Shown here one piece after another: positions 1-22,371 of a stretch of 64,000 bases of DNA. The notes under the pieces were generated by a model. It was not told the DNA's origin, did not search any database, and saw only the letters and a list, made by a program, of their open reading frames with translations. The first letter of the stretch is position 1. Each line of letters begins with the position of its first letter. Source of the DNA: Lota lota (lineage: Eukaryota; Chordata; Actinopteri; Gadiformes; Lotidae). Both the position numbers and the translations under genes were made by a program. The stretch is taken from contig JACYXH010000315.1 of the NCBI GenBank assembly GCA_026745465.1, positions 177,501-241,500 on the forward strand, given 5' to 3'.

Positions 1-325
1 CCTGCACTCCCCTGTTCCCTGCTTCATTATCAGAGAGACAGCAGCAGGCAGAGCCCGAGAGGTGTGGCGTTGTTCCATGAGCACTTTGGGCCGTGCCGCG
101 CTGATCTGCCTTTACACTACCAGTTCAAATTTCACCGAATTAGATCGCTGATATTTATATTCAACGCCGTTTGTTCCCAATATCAAGGACATCGTGTGGC
201 ATATGTGTGAGATATTGTCCCATGTGTAAACACCACTAATGTCCAATAAATCCGCTCTCAATGAGCTATTGAGAGAAGGAAGCCCAAAAAATGGGGGAAT
301 ATTGAACGTCAAACTCAATGAATCA

Positions 326-471
<146 letters not shown>

Positions 472-1552
472 TCCATCTGTCTGAAACAACCCAAATAATG
501 GCTCTCAAACGAACCAATCCTATTTTACGGTGAGCTATAGTATAAAACTAAACAGGCAACACAAGTGCGTGCGTTTGAGTCGAGCCGGGTCAGTGTGGTA
601 GAGTGGAAAAACACCTATAGCGAGATGGAGATAAAGATAGAGTCACACAGGCAGACCAAGATAGATTTGGGGCTGTGACCTCACAGACCTGCAAGGTGAA
701 CCGAGGCAGCGCTGAGCAAATTGTCCCCGTGATCGACCGGCGACCACGGCGCAGGGACAACAGCTCCTCGACGACGGATTGATTTCAGACAATATTCCCG
801 GATCGCCGGGAGGCCCCATTGCTGTCAGTGAGAGCTTTGCTGGCTCCACTGGCCCTCCTACCCCCCCACCCTACCTCCCCCCCAACCCCTACCCCCACCC
901 CCCCCCAACATACACACACGCCTACCTCTCTCTCCCAAATTCTGTTTGTCTCGCTCTCTACCTCTCACCGCCTCACCCCCCCCCCCCCCCCCCCATCTCT
1001 ACATCATCTCATCGCCCTTTGCTTCTCTCTCAACTGCTCCCACCGCCTCCCCTGTCCCCAACCAGTCCTCCCACCCTCTCCCACACTCGTTCCCCTGGAT
1101 CTGAATGGCCCCCATTCTGCTTTAACCTCCCGCTACATCATATTCTGTCATTGGCTCTCGCCCCCCAGAAAGGCCCTGTTGACAAAAGGCGCTGGTGTAA
1201 AGCTGTTGTGGAGACTGGACCCCCCGCCCCCCCCCCGCCCCACAACCACCATCCACCCAGCACCCCCCCAACCGGGTGTTGGGTTGCTTAGGGAGCAGCC
1301 CGGCTCCAGAATGGAGGAGCGATCGGCTAAAGGACGCTAGCTCATCTTTGCACTGATGTCACACACGCACTCACACACGCACAGAGACAGACACGCACGG
1401 TGGAGCTGGCGGTGACTGCATGTCTGCTTGGAAGCGCTTGGTGTTTACCGCCTTGGTGTTTGCCTGCCAGTCAGGAGGACGCCAACGCACCGGCCGAGCC
1501 ACAGGGCTCCACCTAATGGAACATCTGCATCCCATTGCACACCTCCGCTGTG

Positions 1553-1772
1553 TACACACACGCACACACACGCACCCACACACACACGCACGCGCACACG
1601 CACTCACACGCACCCACACACACACGCACGCGCACACGCACTCACATGCACACACACGCACACATGCACGCACGCGCACGCACACACACACACGCACACG
1701 CACACAGACATGCACTCACACACATGCACTCGCACACACACACACAGACATACACAAACACACACATACACA
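1553..1772. repeat. CA/CG-rich degenerate microsatellite
   Basis: CACACGCACG-type mixed repeat of about 220 bp. Confidence 0.95.
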
Positions 1773-2168
1773 AGAGCGTGCATGTTGGGGAGATGTTGTT
1801 TTTGTGCGTTCCTGCTTCAGTACCAGGCAGGAATGCAGGGGAGTCGAGGTGAAAGGGGGAGGAGGAAGGGGTGCGTGACGGTGCGTTGGTTTGGAGCGCG
1901 CACCACCCTCGCCGATGACTAGCTGAGGGAACCATGCATCGGCCTCGAACAAAGAGCGGAGCGGAGGCATGGTAACAGAGGACGGGGGCTTCCTGTGAAG
2001 GAAGTCGTCGTCCACGGTTACGCGCTAACCGCGAGTAAGACCCGTTAATCTTCAACACCCGGTGGTATGTTCAACAGTGAGAGCAGACCAAGCAGTTTCT
2101 CTCTCATGAACCTTACATGGCACATTGTGAGGGCGTGCACGTGGGCGTGCGTGTTACTACGGGGCCCC

Positions 2169-2191
2169 GGGGGGGGGGGGGGGGGGGGGGG
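2169..2191. repeat. poly-G run
   Basis: 23 consecutive G. Length is prone to sequencing error. Confidence 0.9.
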
Positions 2192-2399
2192 CTGCTACTT
2201 CTTCATGTGTTCCTACGATGTGCCATGGAGGGCACATCGTCTAGCTCATCGTCCCCCAACCATGTCATGGAGGGTAAACAGGTGCTCATGAGAGAGCGAG
2301 GGAGAGTCTAACTTTGTCATGTGGTAGAGGCCGAGCGAGGGAGCCCAGTGTGAGATTGTTGGGATTCCTGGTTGCTGCCGCCCCAGCCCACCTAATCCC

Positions 2400-2660
<261 letters not shown>

Positions 2661-3890
2661 TCTCTCTTTGTCTGTCTCTCTCACAGGCTTTCTCGGCCGT
2701 TGTCAAGCCCTATCTCTTGCTGTGTGTGTCTCTCTCTCTCTGCGCCTCCGTCTCATTGCCTCTCGTCCCTGATAAGTGGCCCAGCGCAGGGCACGCTCTG
2801 CCCTCGTGTGCCGGCCCTGGGCCCCTAATGGAGAGAGATAAAGCGGCTGGAGGACCACTCAGCGCGCGCAGGACAGCGGATTACCACAACAGGCTCAGAC
2901 ACCCAAATAATCCCAGTCAACCGCTGTGGTTAGGTGCGGGTACACGGGCATCTTGAGGCGCCGGTTCAGAGCCCCCTGGCTCACGCGCTCGGTGGCATTG
3001 GTGCGTTTGTAGGATTCTCGTCACACCAGCGTCGTCGTGGGGTGAAGGGCAGCCTTTGGTCGTGGGAGCGTGTGTAAACGCTGATGCACACGTGTGCTGG
3101 ACCCCAGCTGAGCCCAGTGAGACCCGCTCATGCCTAATAAAATATAGCAACCGTGAGTTCAAAGGCTCCGCGGTAGGGCCTGTTAAAGGTAAGGCCCTGT
3201 GATGGAGATGTTTCCAGAAGCTTTATGACGCTGGACTCATTTCTCTTCTCCGTACTTTTTTCACTGAGCATACTTGTTCTTTTGATGGAGGCAGCTGGCG
3301 TCTGCGTTGTGTGTGCGCACGGGGAGGAGGAGGAGGAGGAGGAGGAGGACGACGAGGAGGACGAGGAGCAGATCCACCGTTGTTTCTCTTAACAAGCAGC
3401 GGAGACGGCTTCCGCTTCGCTTTGAAGTCGCCGCGAGCAACTTGAGACCGATGTCGGCGTTAACGAGAATACCGCCTCGCACAGCCGCATACTTCACTGA
3501 CACCGTGCATCTTAATCTCTCTCATACAGACCTCTCGAACCCTCGCGCTCACCCCTATCTCTCTCCCCCTCGCCCTCACCCCCATCTCTCTCCCCCAAAA
3601 CCCTCCCGCTCTCTTTCTCTAGTCTGTGCTCTTTCTTGTCACCCAATAGCCTCAGCTTCCCATTCCCACCAGTGGAGCAGTTGCTATTCAGCCCACATCA
3701 GATGGGGCCGAAGAAAGAGCCATTGTCCAGGCCGGTCTTAACCTGGCCTTATCTATTGATTGGAAAGCCGAGAGGGGAAAATAAAAGGTATTGATTACCG
3801 CATTGGGTGAAGTTGCCGGGCAGGACGTCTGGAGGGGTAAGAAAAGACGCCATTCTTTACCCTCCGCTGCCCCACTGCTGTCAGAAACCA

Positions 3891-4074
<184 letters not shown>

Positions 4075-7000
4075 GCCCTCTCGCGGCCCTCTCATCTGCT
4101 TTCACCTTATCACTGCATCCCCTTAAAAACCCTGTCCCCCTTCTCCTGAAAGGGCCGATGGCTCTCGGTCCCTCGGGCGACTTTTATCTCCGGCTGGTGA
4201 AATGTATAGCTGGGTGTAGCGGCAGGTTGTAGGTACAGCGGCGGCGGCCTTTCACACACTCTGCAGGCTGAGCCCAGGGCCCCCGCCTCACCTTTTTCCC
4301 TTGGAGCCGCCAACTCGGTCCCCAAGTCTCCGGTGAGGCCACAGGGCCCTGTGGCCCCCTGCTACGCTCGCACACTATTCATTCCTTTCATTTCATTTCT
4401 TTCTCTCAGCTTCTGCTCTTGGTTTGCCTGGCCTGACTTGTAGCGCTCACACAGAGCAGGCCAGATCATGGCTGCCCAACATCCATTGTGGTGTAGCAGA
4501 AGCGTGTTCTAAACGCGCCCCCTGAGGTTTGGGGAGCTGGATGACAGGAAGGTACTTCCCTGCAAGCACAGGATCCATAAAAGTCCAATTCTTTCCTCTC
4601 CACCTTGCTACTGGCCTGCCGGTACACGGGGTCACCAGCTGCCTGCTCTGTGTTCTCCAGGGTTCTGTTTGACACACATCAGAACCAGGACCCAGTTGGA
4701 GGGAACATTCTGCAAGTCCTTACACCCCCCTCACTGTCCACTTGTCAGCCATTATGTAAATACTGCCTATTGAAGAGGCATTCTTCCAGGTCCGTGTTTT
4801 ACACAACTACTGGCTCGTGCCCGTCTGGTAGCGTGCTACGGGGCTGTAGAAGAACAGGACACGTCTTGGCGTTTGGCTAGAGATCAGGACGAAAATCCCT
4901 TCTAATGTGTGGATGCTGCTGGTGTTTGTTCGAGGGCCGCGCTGGATGCTGGAGCATTGCGTGCGTTAGCGCCTTGTTCTCGATGTGGTCGGCTCACTCC
5001 CAGGTGTTCTCCGCTGGATCGTCTGTCAGCAGACAAGCCAAACCTTTATTGACATGTTTGCCATGAGAGAAGCGGGAAACGTACTGTAGACATTTATTAC
5101 AGATCCACAGGTGTTCTTTCAAACAGAGAAAAGAAATGGGAAGAGAAAAGCACATCTGAACATGGCGGGCCTCTGGAAGCTGCAGCCTGTGTGTGTTTCT
5201 TGGTATTTCACTCTGACTTCAGCCTACTGTAGCTTTTGCTCTCCCATATATTTCCCCCTATAAATCCCCTCGTGGCTCATCAGTGATGCATAAAAAGGCT
5301 GTATGACGGTATGTACGAGCAGACTATATTTAGTCTAAAGCACAAGAATGCTTGTTGTTGAATGTGGCCCATTCTCTTCCATCGCCAAACGGAGCAAAGA
5401 AAAACAGTGGTGATTGTGTGAGTCGCCAGGCCTCCTCTTCGCCCTCTCTGCTCTATGAAAGATTCCTTTCACACACGGAGCCCCTGCTCAAATAGGCAAC
5501 TGTACCAATACTGTAATTTGGTAACCCCCATGTGGTCACGTGTATCATATTCCATTTATAAGGCCTCCAACAATGCCAACAATTCAAGGAAACGCGCTGA
5601 AATGTTCCCCAGCCTGAGGATTCGCACCGTTCATCGTGTTCTCTGCAGGGAGGGGTGTAGCCACGACCCAACAGGCTTCACCCTTCTGCAGGCGGAACAA
5701 ACGAGCTCCCGGCCCTGGTCTGCTTCTACTCCTTGTACGGCGCGTGTACAAGCGCCTCTGGGTTTGTCAATCTGCGATTTCTGCTATCAAGTTGATAATT
5801 TCCCTTCCTGTGTGTGTGTTTTGACCGCCCGACCGTGGGCCTGGGTCAGGGAACGGAGCCTTCAACTCCCGAGGTTATGAGAGCGCGTCCTTGAAAGGAG
5901 GAAGGTGGAGGAGGATCCCTCCCTGCCCAAACAAGGGGGGAAGAAGATGGCGGTCATCAGACAGCACAAACACAACACTCATTCGGTTCCTCAGCGACGG
6001 CCTTGACTGCAGCACCTCTTCAAGCCTTGTTTTGAGTAGAACTTCAAAAGGCTTTTGTTTTTTTCCCTTCTTGTATTAGAGAGGAGATGGAGGGAGGAAA
6101 TCATTTGTTTCACATTCCTCCCGCTCAGAACAGCCGCCAAAAGTCTTTGGTTTATCGAGCTCAGGCTAAGCCTTGTTTTTCCACACCTTCGTGCGTTCTT
6201 CCACGGCACAGCGCTCCTTGGGTTGTCTCGTCCTCCTCTCCCGTCGCCTCTCGCCCTGTATCCAGGAATCCAGTCATGGATTTTCCTTGGGTTTTGTTTG
6301 GCTGAACGGAGCCCCAGACTGCGATCAATGCAGTCTGACGCGTTCCAGCAACAAGACCCCTAGTCATGAATCAAGTCCTTTTTCCATTGTTTAGGATGGC
6401 CAGTTCCCTGGGATCATTTCTGCAATCCAACCGACCCGTGCAGTTCCCTGGACTCTGGAACAATGTTGTAAACACGCATCAGAGCAGTGGAACATGCCCC
6501 CCCCCCCGCACCATGCTGCTGAAACGTGTGTGAGCCTTCACAGGCTAGCCTTTGGTCCGGGATCAACTGAGTCCTTATGAGTCTGTTCCATGGCAGAGGT
6601 GAATGCTGTTAGTGGAACGAAGCAGAGTTTACACTGCAGAGATGAACACAGAACAGCCTCTGTTTGCCTGGTAGGAGAGGGGTAAGATACTGGCCACCTG
6701 ACAACGGCCAGAAAGACTGTGGCCACATTCTCCCCGCAGACATAAACAGTCACACTTCCAATTTCCTGTGCATGCAGTGGACCAGGAAAAGCCTCCACAT
6801 AGAGGAAGGAAGTGTGAGCACGCCATGCGTGAATGTGTGTGTGTGTGTTTGTGTGTGTTTGGGCAAGGATTAGGTTTTTAGAAGGATCCTGAAAGAACCT
6901 CTGCTAAATGTACACCGTATTATCAAAGTGTGCACATACGGCGTTGCCTACGTAGATGAAAAGATGTTTGGCGGGCAGCAGAGCCTTAATGCTCGTCCAG

Positions 7001-7087
7001 ATCATGTACCTGTGGAACATCTGTCTGCAAGATGACAAATACAAGAACCCAATGGGATTATCTGAATACAATCTTCCTCTGTACCTG

Positions 7088-7232
<145 letters not shown>

Positions 7233-8019
7233 TTGCTCATTATATTACACATCTCATCTAATGTGTGGAAAATTCCCATTGGACTCTCACACTGTGCGTG
7301 CGTGTGTGTGTGCGTGTGTGAGAATGTAACCCTCCCCCACATTTGTTTTTACTACTAGCCGGCTAACCATTTGCTCTGGCATGCCCTATGGACAGGACTC
7401 CTGGCTAGCGTAGCACTACTCACTACTATAAATAAATAGGTGTAATGTTGCGTTCAACATAATGTTAGAAACTTGTATTAGAACTGTGTGGGAAAGTTAA
7501 GCTGCTGGCTGTGTGGTGAAATGTGGCTTCAGAGCAATGCCACTGGAATGAGATCTGGCTGTTATGTTCGAGTTAATTAGCATTAGCTAGGATTTGGGCT
7601 GTGTGTTGCAAAGATTCACTATTGTGGCTAATGGTTCATTTTCGAGTGTTTGACTTGGAGCAGCTTTGCTCAACAACACTCAACCACACTCAGCTGGCTT
7701 CAAACACAAAGCACTGAATGAAGCCGGTCCTGGACCGGTCTTATCAGTGGATCCAGCAGCGGGACCCCTCCTGGCCCCTCTCCGGAGGGCCCGGTGTGTT
7801 CAGACGGGGCCAGGATGTGTTTAGATGGAGGAGGTGTGTGGAGGGGGGTGGCTGGGTTTCACGGGGGCGTAGCAGGCTCCCTGAGAGCGCTGATGCAGCC
7901 CTTCTGACACCATCACAGGGCGTTTGGAACTGCTCCATTTCACTACATCTGAGGAAGCAGACCTGAGCCAATTAAGAGCAGGGAGGGCCGGCTGCTGTCC
8001 GCCTCACTGTGGCCTCCCC

Positions 8020-8305
8020 TCCTCCACCACCACCTCTCCTCCTCCTCCACCACCACCTCTCCTCCTCCTCCACCACCACCTCCCCTCCTCCACCACCACC
8101 TCTCCTCCTCCTCCACCACCACCTCCCCTCCTCCACCACCACCTCCCCTCCTCCACCACCACCTCCCCTCCTCCACCACCACCTCCCCTCCTCCACCACC
8201 ACCTCCCATCCTCCACCACCACCTCTCCTCCCTCCTCCACCACCACCTCCCCTCCTCCACCACCACCTCCCCTCCTCCTCCTCCTCCTCCTCCTCCTCCT
8301 CCACT
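8020..8305. repeat. CTCCTCCACCACCACCTCC minisatellite
   Basis: About 12 units of 18-22 bp ending in (CTC)n. The strand asymmetry (all pyrimidine plus A) is strong. Confidence 0.95.
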
Positions 8306-9003
8306 ACCAGCAGCAGCGCTTTGATCTCCCACACGCTATCCACAAGCAGAGCCAGAACATTTTGCCCCCTTCTTTGCGATGGATGCTGAGGCTTTGTCCA
8401 ATTATTGCAATCTGGCTTTAACGTTTCTGAGTGAACGGACTGAAGAGCGACAAATCACCTCCATCCCATCCCATCTGCCCAAAACAAACCCTGTTTCCCC
8501 CCGAACAATGGAAAACACATTGCGTCTCATTCAATAATTAATGGCTGCTCCGTTGTTAAAAAGGATAACATGTGTTCTCATCACCCCAGGTTTTTCTCTG
8601 GTGGACTTCAATTGGCTCAACCTGAACGTTTGGGGGGGGGGGGGGGGGGGGGGATTGTTGGCGATATATAAAATAGATACGTCCTGGATTTTTGTTATTG
8701 CAGTATTAAAATAAAGGTTACATATTGTGGAAGGATCTCAAGGGCTACATTCCAATAAAGTACATTGTGAAACTTTTCTGATTGTGTGATCCTCTACCCC
8801 CTTAACTTTTTACAAAGAACAAAGTCTCAAACATCGCCTTGGTGGACAGTTACTTTAAAAAGCGAAATATCAAAAACTAACTAATTTCATTCATTTTGTG
8901 AGACATTTAAGATTATATTTCGGGCCTCCCTTTCGATCTGTGTTTGTCGGGTATGCAGCACAGAAACCCAGGCTTGACCGTGTGTTGTGCCCCCCCCTTC
9001 CAG

Positions 9004-17841
<8,838 letters not shown>

Positions 17842-19052
17842 CCCTCGTTGGTAGACGCCCCCCCCCCCCCCCCCCCCCCCCCTCCCCCCACTCCGTCTCA
17901 CAGGGACTGCTGTGGTCTCGTGGACCCAGGCTGTGAGTGCGGCTCTCAAGTTCTCATATCCACCAGGGCAAAGCTCCTTTTTTGTTTTTTTATAGAAACG
18001 TTTACCAAATCTGTGCCAAACTCTCGCTGCAGCTGGACATGGTTGGCAGTGTGTGTGCATCATAGCGATCTGTCTTGGGATTAACATGTTGGTGGTCAGT
18101 GATACAACACGTCGGGTTCACTTCTTGCTGTGTCATGTTCGCTGCTTATCCTTTCCTAATTGACGCCACTGTCACACCACTAAAAAGAAAAACATTGGAT
18201 TCCTATGGTGCACTAAAGGAGTCGATGTTGTGTCTTGTGTGTATTTCCAGAAGCAGACATCAATGCTATGAGGTGGATGGATTCCTGTTGGCATGTCTAG
18301 TGGGTTTTCCACATTCTGCTCAAGTGAAGTAAAAAAAGGGCTCCTTTAAGATGTTCACTTCTACAACTCTGTATATGCTCCATGGTCAAGGTAATTCAAG
18401 TGGTACTGAATATTTTTAGAAAAGGGCTGGTTTAATGCTCCTACTCAGGTAGTCCTTTGTTAGCGTTACATCGTGTTTGTAATGCCCACATGTTAAAAGC
18501 TTACCACTATCCTCACAAAACAGAAATGTAGACGGACGTTAGCCCTTTTTAGACACATGTGAACCCTAAGACTGCAAGGGATAGAGTAAAAAATGTGTTT
18601 CCTTATTGTGTGATTAGACGCCATTGTCATCTACATTCTCCATAACCTTCATTAGTAGGTTGAACAAAAACAAATGTTTTCCCCACCAAATAATTACCAG
18701 CTAGTGTAGAATGTGTTTTGGACTGCAACCCTACCCAACCAATTTATGAAGCTGTAGTTGTTTATATCCAAATTGAGTCGTATTTAATTTATTTTAATAA
18801 GAAAATGTATCAATAGTTTATTTTTCAGAGCTATGCATTTTACACATCATTGTAAGTTTATTAAAGTATACTGTAGTCCTGTATAGTATATATATATATA
18901 TATATATATATATGAGTTTTGTCAAGATAGTGTAATCACATGTATATGGAATTGTTTACTGTAGGTATTGTAATTTGACAATCTTGTATTATACATTTAC
19001 TTAGGTATAAAATCTAAATCATCTATTTTGATGATTTAGCCGTTCGATTAAA
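17842..19052 (+). other. fgfrl1: fgfrl1 3' UTR, inferred
   Basis: About 1.2 kb of AT-rich sequence follows the fgfrl1 stop and lacks coding potential. It includes a run of about 30 C at 17858-17882 and a (TA)n stretch at 18886-18913. ATTAAA variants at about 18859 and at 19047 could end the transcript. The extent is inferred from these signals only. Confidence 0.5.
19047..19052 (+). terminator. candidate fgfrl1 poly(A) signal ATTAAA
   Basis: This is the last ATTAAA hexamer in the AT-rich tail after fgfrl1, before the sequence changes to GC-richer intergenic DNA. An earlier ATTAAA near 18859 is an alternative. Confidence 0.4.
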
Positions 19053-19937
19053 TGACTTGAAATTCATTCATTCCTACTTTTGATCTGGCTACTGAAAGCC
19101 TCATGGGTTCTTAACACAACAGACCAACCTGTTGTACCCCCACCTGTAGGATCAGAACTCCTTTTTGCTAAAAGCTTTTTTTCCCCCCTCCATGTGGTCC
19201 AGGTGTGGCTTGTGCATTTGTGACGGCAACAACCCCCAATAGATAAACACTACTGGAAAGACAAGCAGGCCTCCATTCATACTGGGCAAGAAGAGACGAG
19301 CCGGACGAGGGTGACACGGGGGGCAGCCAGACATCAGTGGGAGAGATAGCGCAGGTGAATAGATACTGTTCAAACACAGTCCTCTTCATGTGAAGGATGG
19401 ACCCTGCAAGGCGACACCCAACCGCTCGCATCTTTCCCTCCCTCCCATTTAAGAAAGTGAATCGGTCCTCTCCAATCTCAGCCCGGTCCAGCACCTCATT
19501 CACCTCCCGTCTAGCTAGGATTTCCTTTCACCATTTAGGACGTGCATTGTCCCGCTCCGAGGGCGATGTGACGGGGATCTGCGTCGCCCAGCAAAGAAGG
19601 GCTGCATTGTATTAGCCTGCTCTTGTTTTGTAGTAGTAAGTATTGCGGGCTGGGGATGCGCTTTGGCTCCAGATGGAGGACTATAGATTGAATGGCTGGT
19701 TTTGTCCCCCCTCTGTACTTGAAAGAAGTACAGAGAAAGGCTAAACATGATCCAACACATGTATACATTGAATAGCCTTTGTTTTACCCATCTGTGAGAT
19801 GACCTCAACTTTTATGCATTATCCTGAATACAATTATGCATTCAGTATTACTCCCCACATGCATAGATGTTTCATAGTAAGGCAACACTGCCCCCTTGAG
19901 GTTATGCAGACCCAAACATCTCATTGACTTTAACAGC
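19053..19937. other. convergent intergenic spacer fgfrl1/tacc3
   Basis: About 0.9 kb lies between the putative ends of two convergent genes. I see no exon, repeat or RNA gene in it. Confidence 0.5.
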
Positions 19938-19943
19938 TTTATT
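19938..19943 (-). terminator. tacc3 poly(A) signal AATAAA
   Basis: A canonical AATAAA on the minus strand (TTTATT on plus) lies about 95 nt after the tacc3 stop codon, giving a short 3' UTR. Confidence 0.7.
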
Positions 19944-20037
19944 AAGTATGCAGCACAAGTGAAACACTTACAAACAAATAAAACCTTCTGGAGACACATG
20001 AATATAAAGACAATGACAAAAACGAGAGACAAAGTAC

Positions 20038-22335
20038 TCAGCCCTTTTGGACCTTAGCAATGAGTTCGTCACACAGGCTGGTCAGTTCTACAGCCTCCTT
20101 CACCTAGAAGACATAGTAATGCACACATCAGCATCCACAAATGTTTCCAATGACACCTCAGAAGTCCTGGGTCCGTGGGCTTACCTTCTGATCATAGTTG
20201 CTCTCCAGCGACTGAGACTTGAGCTGCTCCCTGCGCAGTTGGGCTTGAAGTCCCGACACTTCAGCCTTGAGCCGTGACCGTACCATCCCTATTTCTTCAT
20301 TGGCCCTGAGAACACAAACATGTCATTTAACTGCACACACCTTGTCTAGCAGAACCATAACGCCGGTACTAGACACAATTCATAGTGTATCAGTGTTTCC
20401 CTTGCGGTGCTGAGGTGTGTGTGAGGTGCACTATGTTGATGTGGGCGTGCACGGTGCTGATTTTCTGGCATTAATGTTAGCGCAAATGCCGTTTTCAGTC
20501 TGATTTGTAGCCACCCGTATCGTCTGGGTTTCATAATACGGTGGCTTCTGTTCTACACAATCAAAGATGTAGGCTACTTTCTATATTTAAGTCACTTGTG
20601 CCTACGTTTACTCTTCATGCTTCCTACATTAAGTCTAAAGCCAATCATGGGCCAATGCCACCTACAGCATTATCATGCTCTCTTTATTCTTCACTGACTT
20701 CAACAGCGCTTATGAGGTTCAGTATCTTTCCGCAATATTTCTCCAAAAGCAAAAACGACAAATGTATCAATTGAGGGGGGGGGGGGGGGGCAGTATGGGG
20801 CACCTATGATGTATAGGTTTATAAGTATTTGGGGTGCTCAACAGGGTTTTTGCATGGCTGACTGCAGTGGGGCTAGCAATCCAGCGGCGGCGCCGTGCCA
20901 CTGCTGGATGCATGTAGGTGAAACACTGCATCAAACTGAAACACTGGCTCTTACTTGGTGATTTTCTCCTCAGCGTAGGCCTTCAGGGTCTTATAGCGCT
21001 GCTCTTCCTTTTTGATTCTAAACAGATACTCCTGGGCACATCCTTTCAGCGTCTCTTCATTCTAGAGGTAAAACCACACAGGACACCCTCACGTTAACAC
21101 CGCATGCCCCCTCTGAGGGAAGACGGACTGGGGACGGGCTGCTCTGCCTTGGGCTGCTGACCTTCTTGTAGCCCTCCAGGACCCCCTTGTACTTCTCCAG
21201 TCTCTTGAAGAGCTCCGAGAAAGAACTCTCCAGGGCGCTGAGGTCCATGGACATTTGCTCCTTCTCCAGCAACACCTCGCTGAGCTTCGCCTGGGCCACA
21301 GCCTGGTCCTTCTCCCGGTCCGCTGAGCGACACCGTGCAGTTTAACGCACAGAACCATGCAGTAAACCCTGCTTCACCAGTGGGTTGTGGAGCTTTCTAA
21401 TCATCCACATTTCAAAGATGGGGCCCAAAGTCAGGCTTGTGTTGAGACTCACCCATAATCTTAGGGATGGCTTGTTCAAATTCAAAAATGATTTTCCTGT
21501 GGGATGGAGGGGGGGACATTTGCGGATTTAAAGCTGCACTGACACTTTTTTGTATCATGTTCTACTGCAGCCATCACTGTCCAGCTGTCCATCGTTTTAA
21601 CAAACGTGATGGCTACAGTAGAGGGAACAAGGTGAATGTATATATAAAAGAAAATACATCAGCAAATTAACAAGAAAAACATGTATAAAGCAGGGATTAC
21701 CTCATTTCCTGGTCATCCTCGTATAGCTTCTCATATTTTAAAGTCATTAACTCCTCTTTTTCCTTTGCCTACATGAGGGGGTGGTTACTCAGCATTTAAA
21801 AACAGTACACAAATACAACTAAGGACAATAAAATAGTTAACAGTTATATTACCACGTGACAAAAGCCATTACAAAACGTAACTCCATTTAACTAAATTTG
21901 CACATGATATGAATCTGCTCCTGATAAAATCTTACAAGACCTTGGTCCAGGCCTACCTCTGCCTTGACCCTGGCAATCGCTGCGTCCAAGTCCTTCTGAC
22001 TGTACTTCAGAACGTCAATGATGGCCTCCTCCGTGTTGGTTTGGGGAACCAGACTCTCCAGCATGGTGTGATTCTGGACACGCTGTTCCACAATCTAAAC
22101 AAACAAAATCGGATTGCTTGACCTGTACCCATGGAATCACTTAACAGACATTAAAGAGCCAGCGAACCCACGGTTTCAGCTGGAATTCAAACACTATTCG
22201 ATAAATGTAAAAAAAATCTCCCGCTTTGTGGATTTTTTTTTAGCACCGTCGTTCCGTATCAGGGTTATAATGAGCGATGTTTTAAATGAAGTGCTTCACA
22301 CACTGTGCCGTTCTACTGTAAGGGTACGGGAAGCC

Positions 22336-22371
<36 letters not shown>

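Noticed and set aside
4905-4990. MLLVFVRG-type short hydrophobic start as the fgfrl1 signal exon
   Set aside because: No GT donor at the required phase and weak hydrophobicity.
7924-8421. Proline/serine-rich and Gly/Trp-rich ORFs up to 165 codons
   Set aside because: All frames are open because of the CTCC/CACC minisatellite; no homology or splice context.
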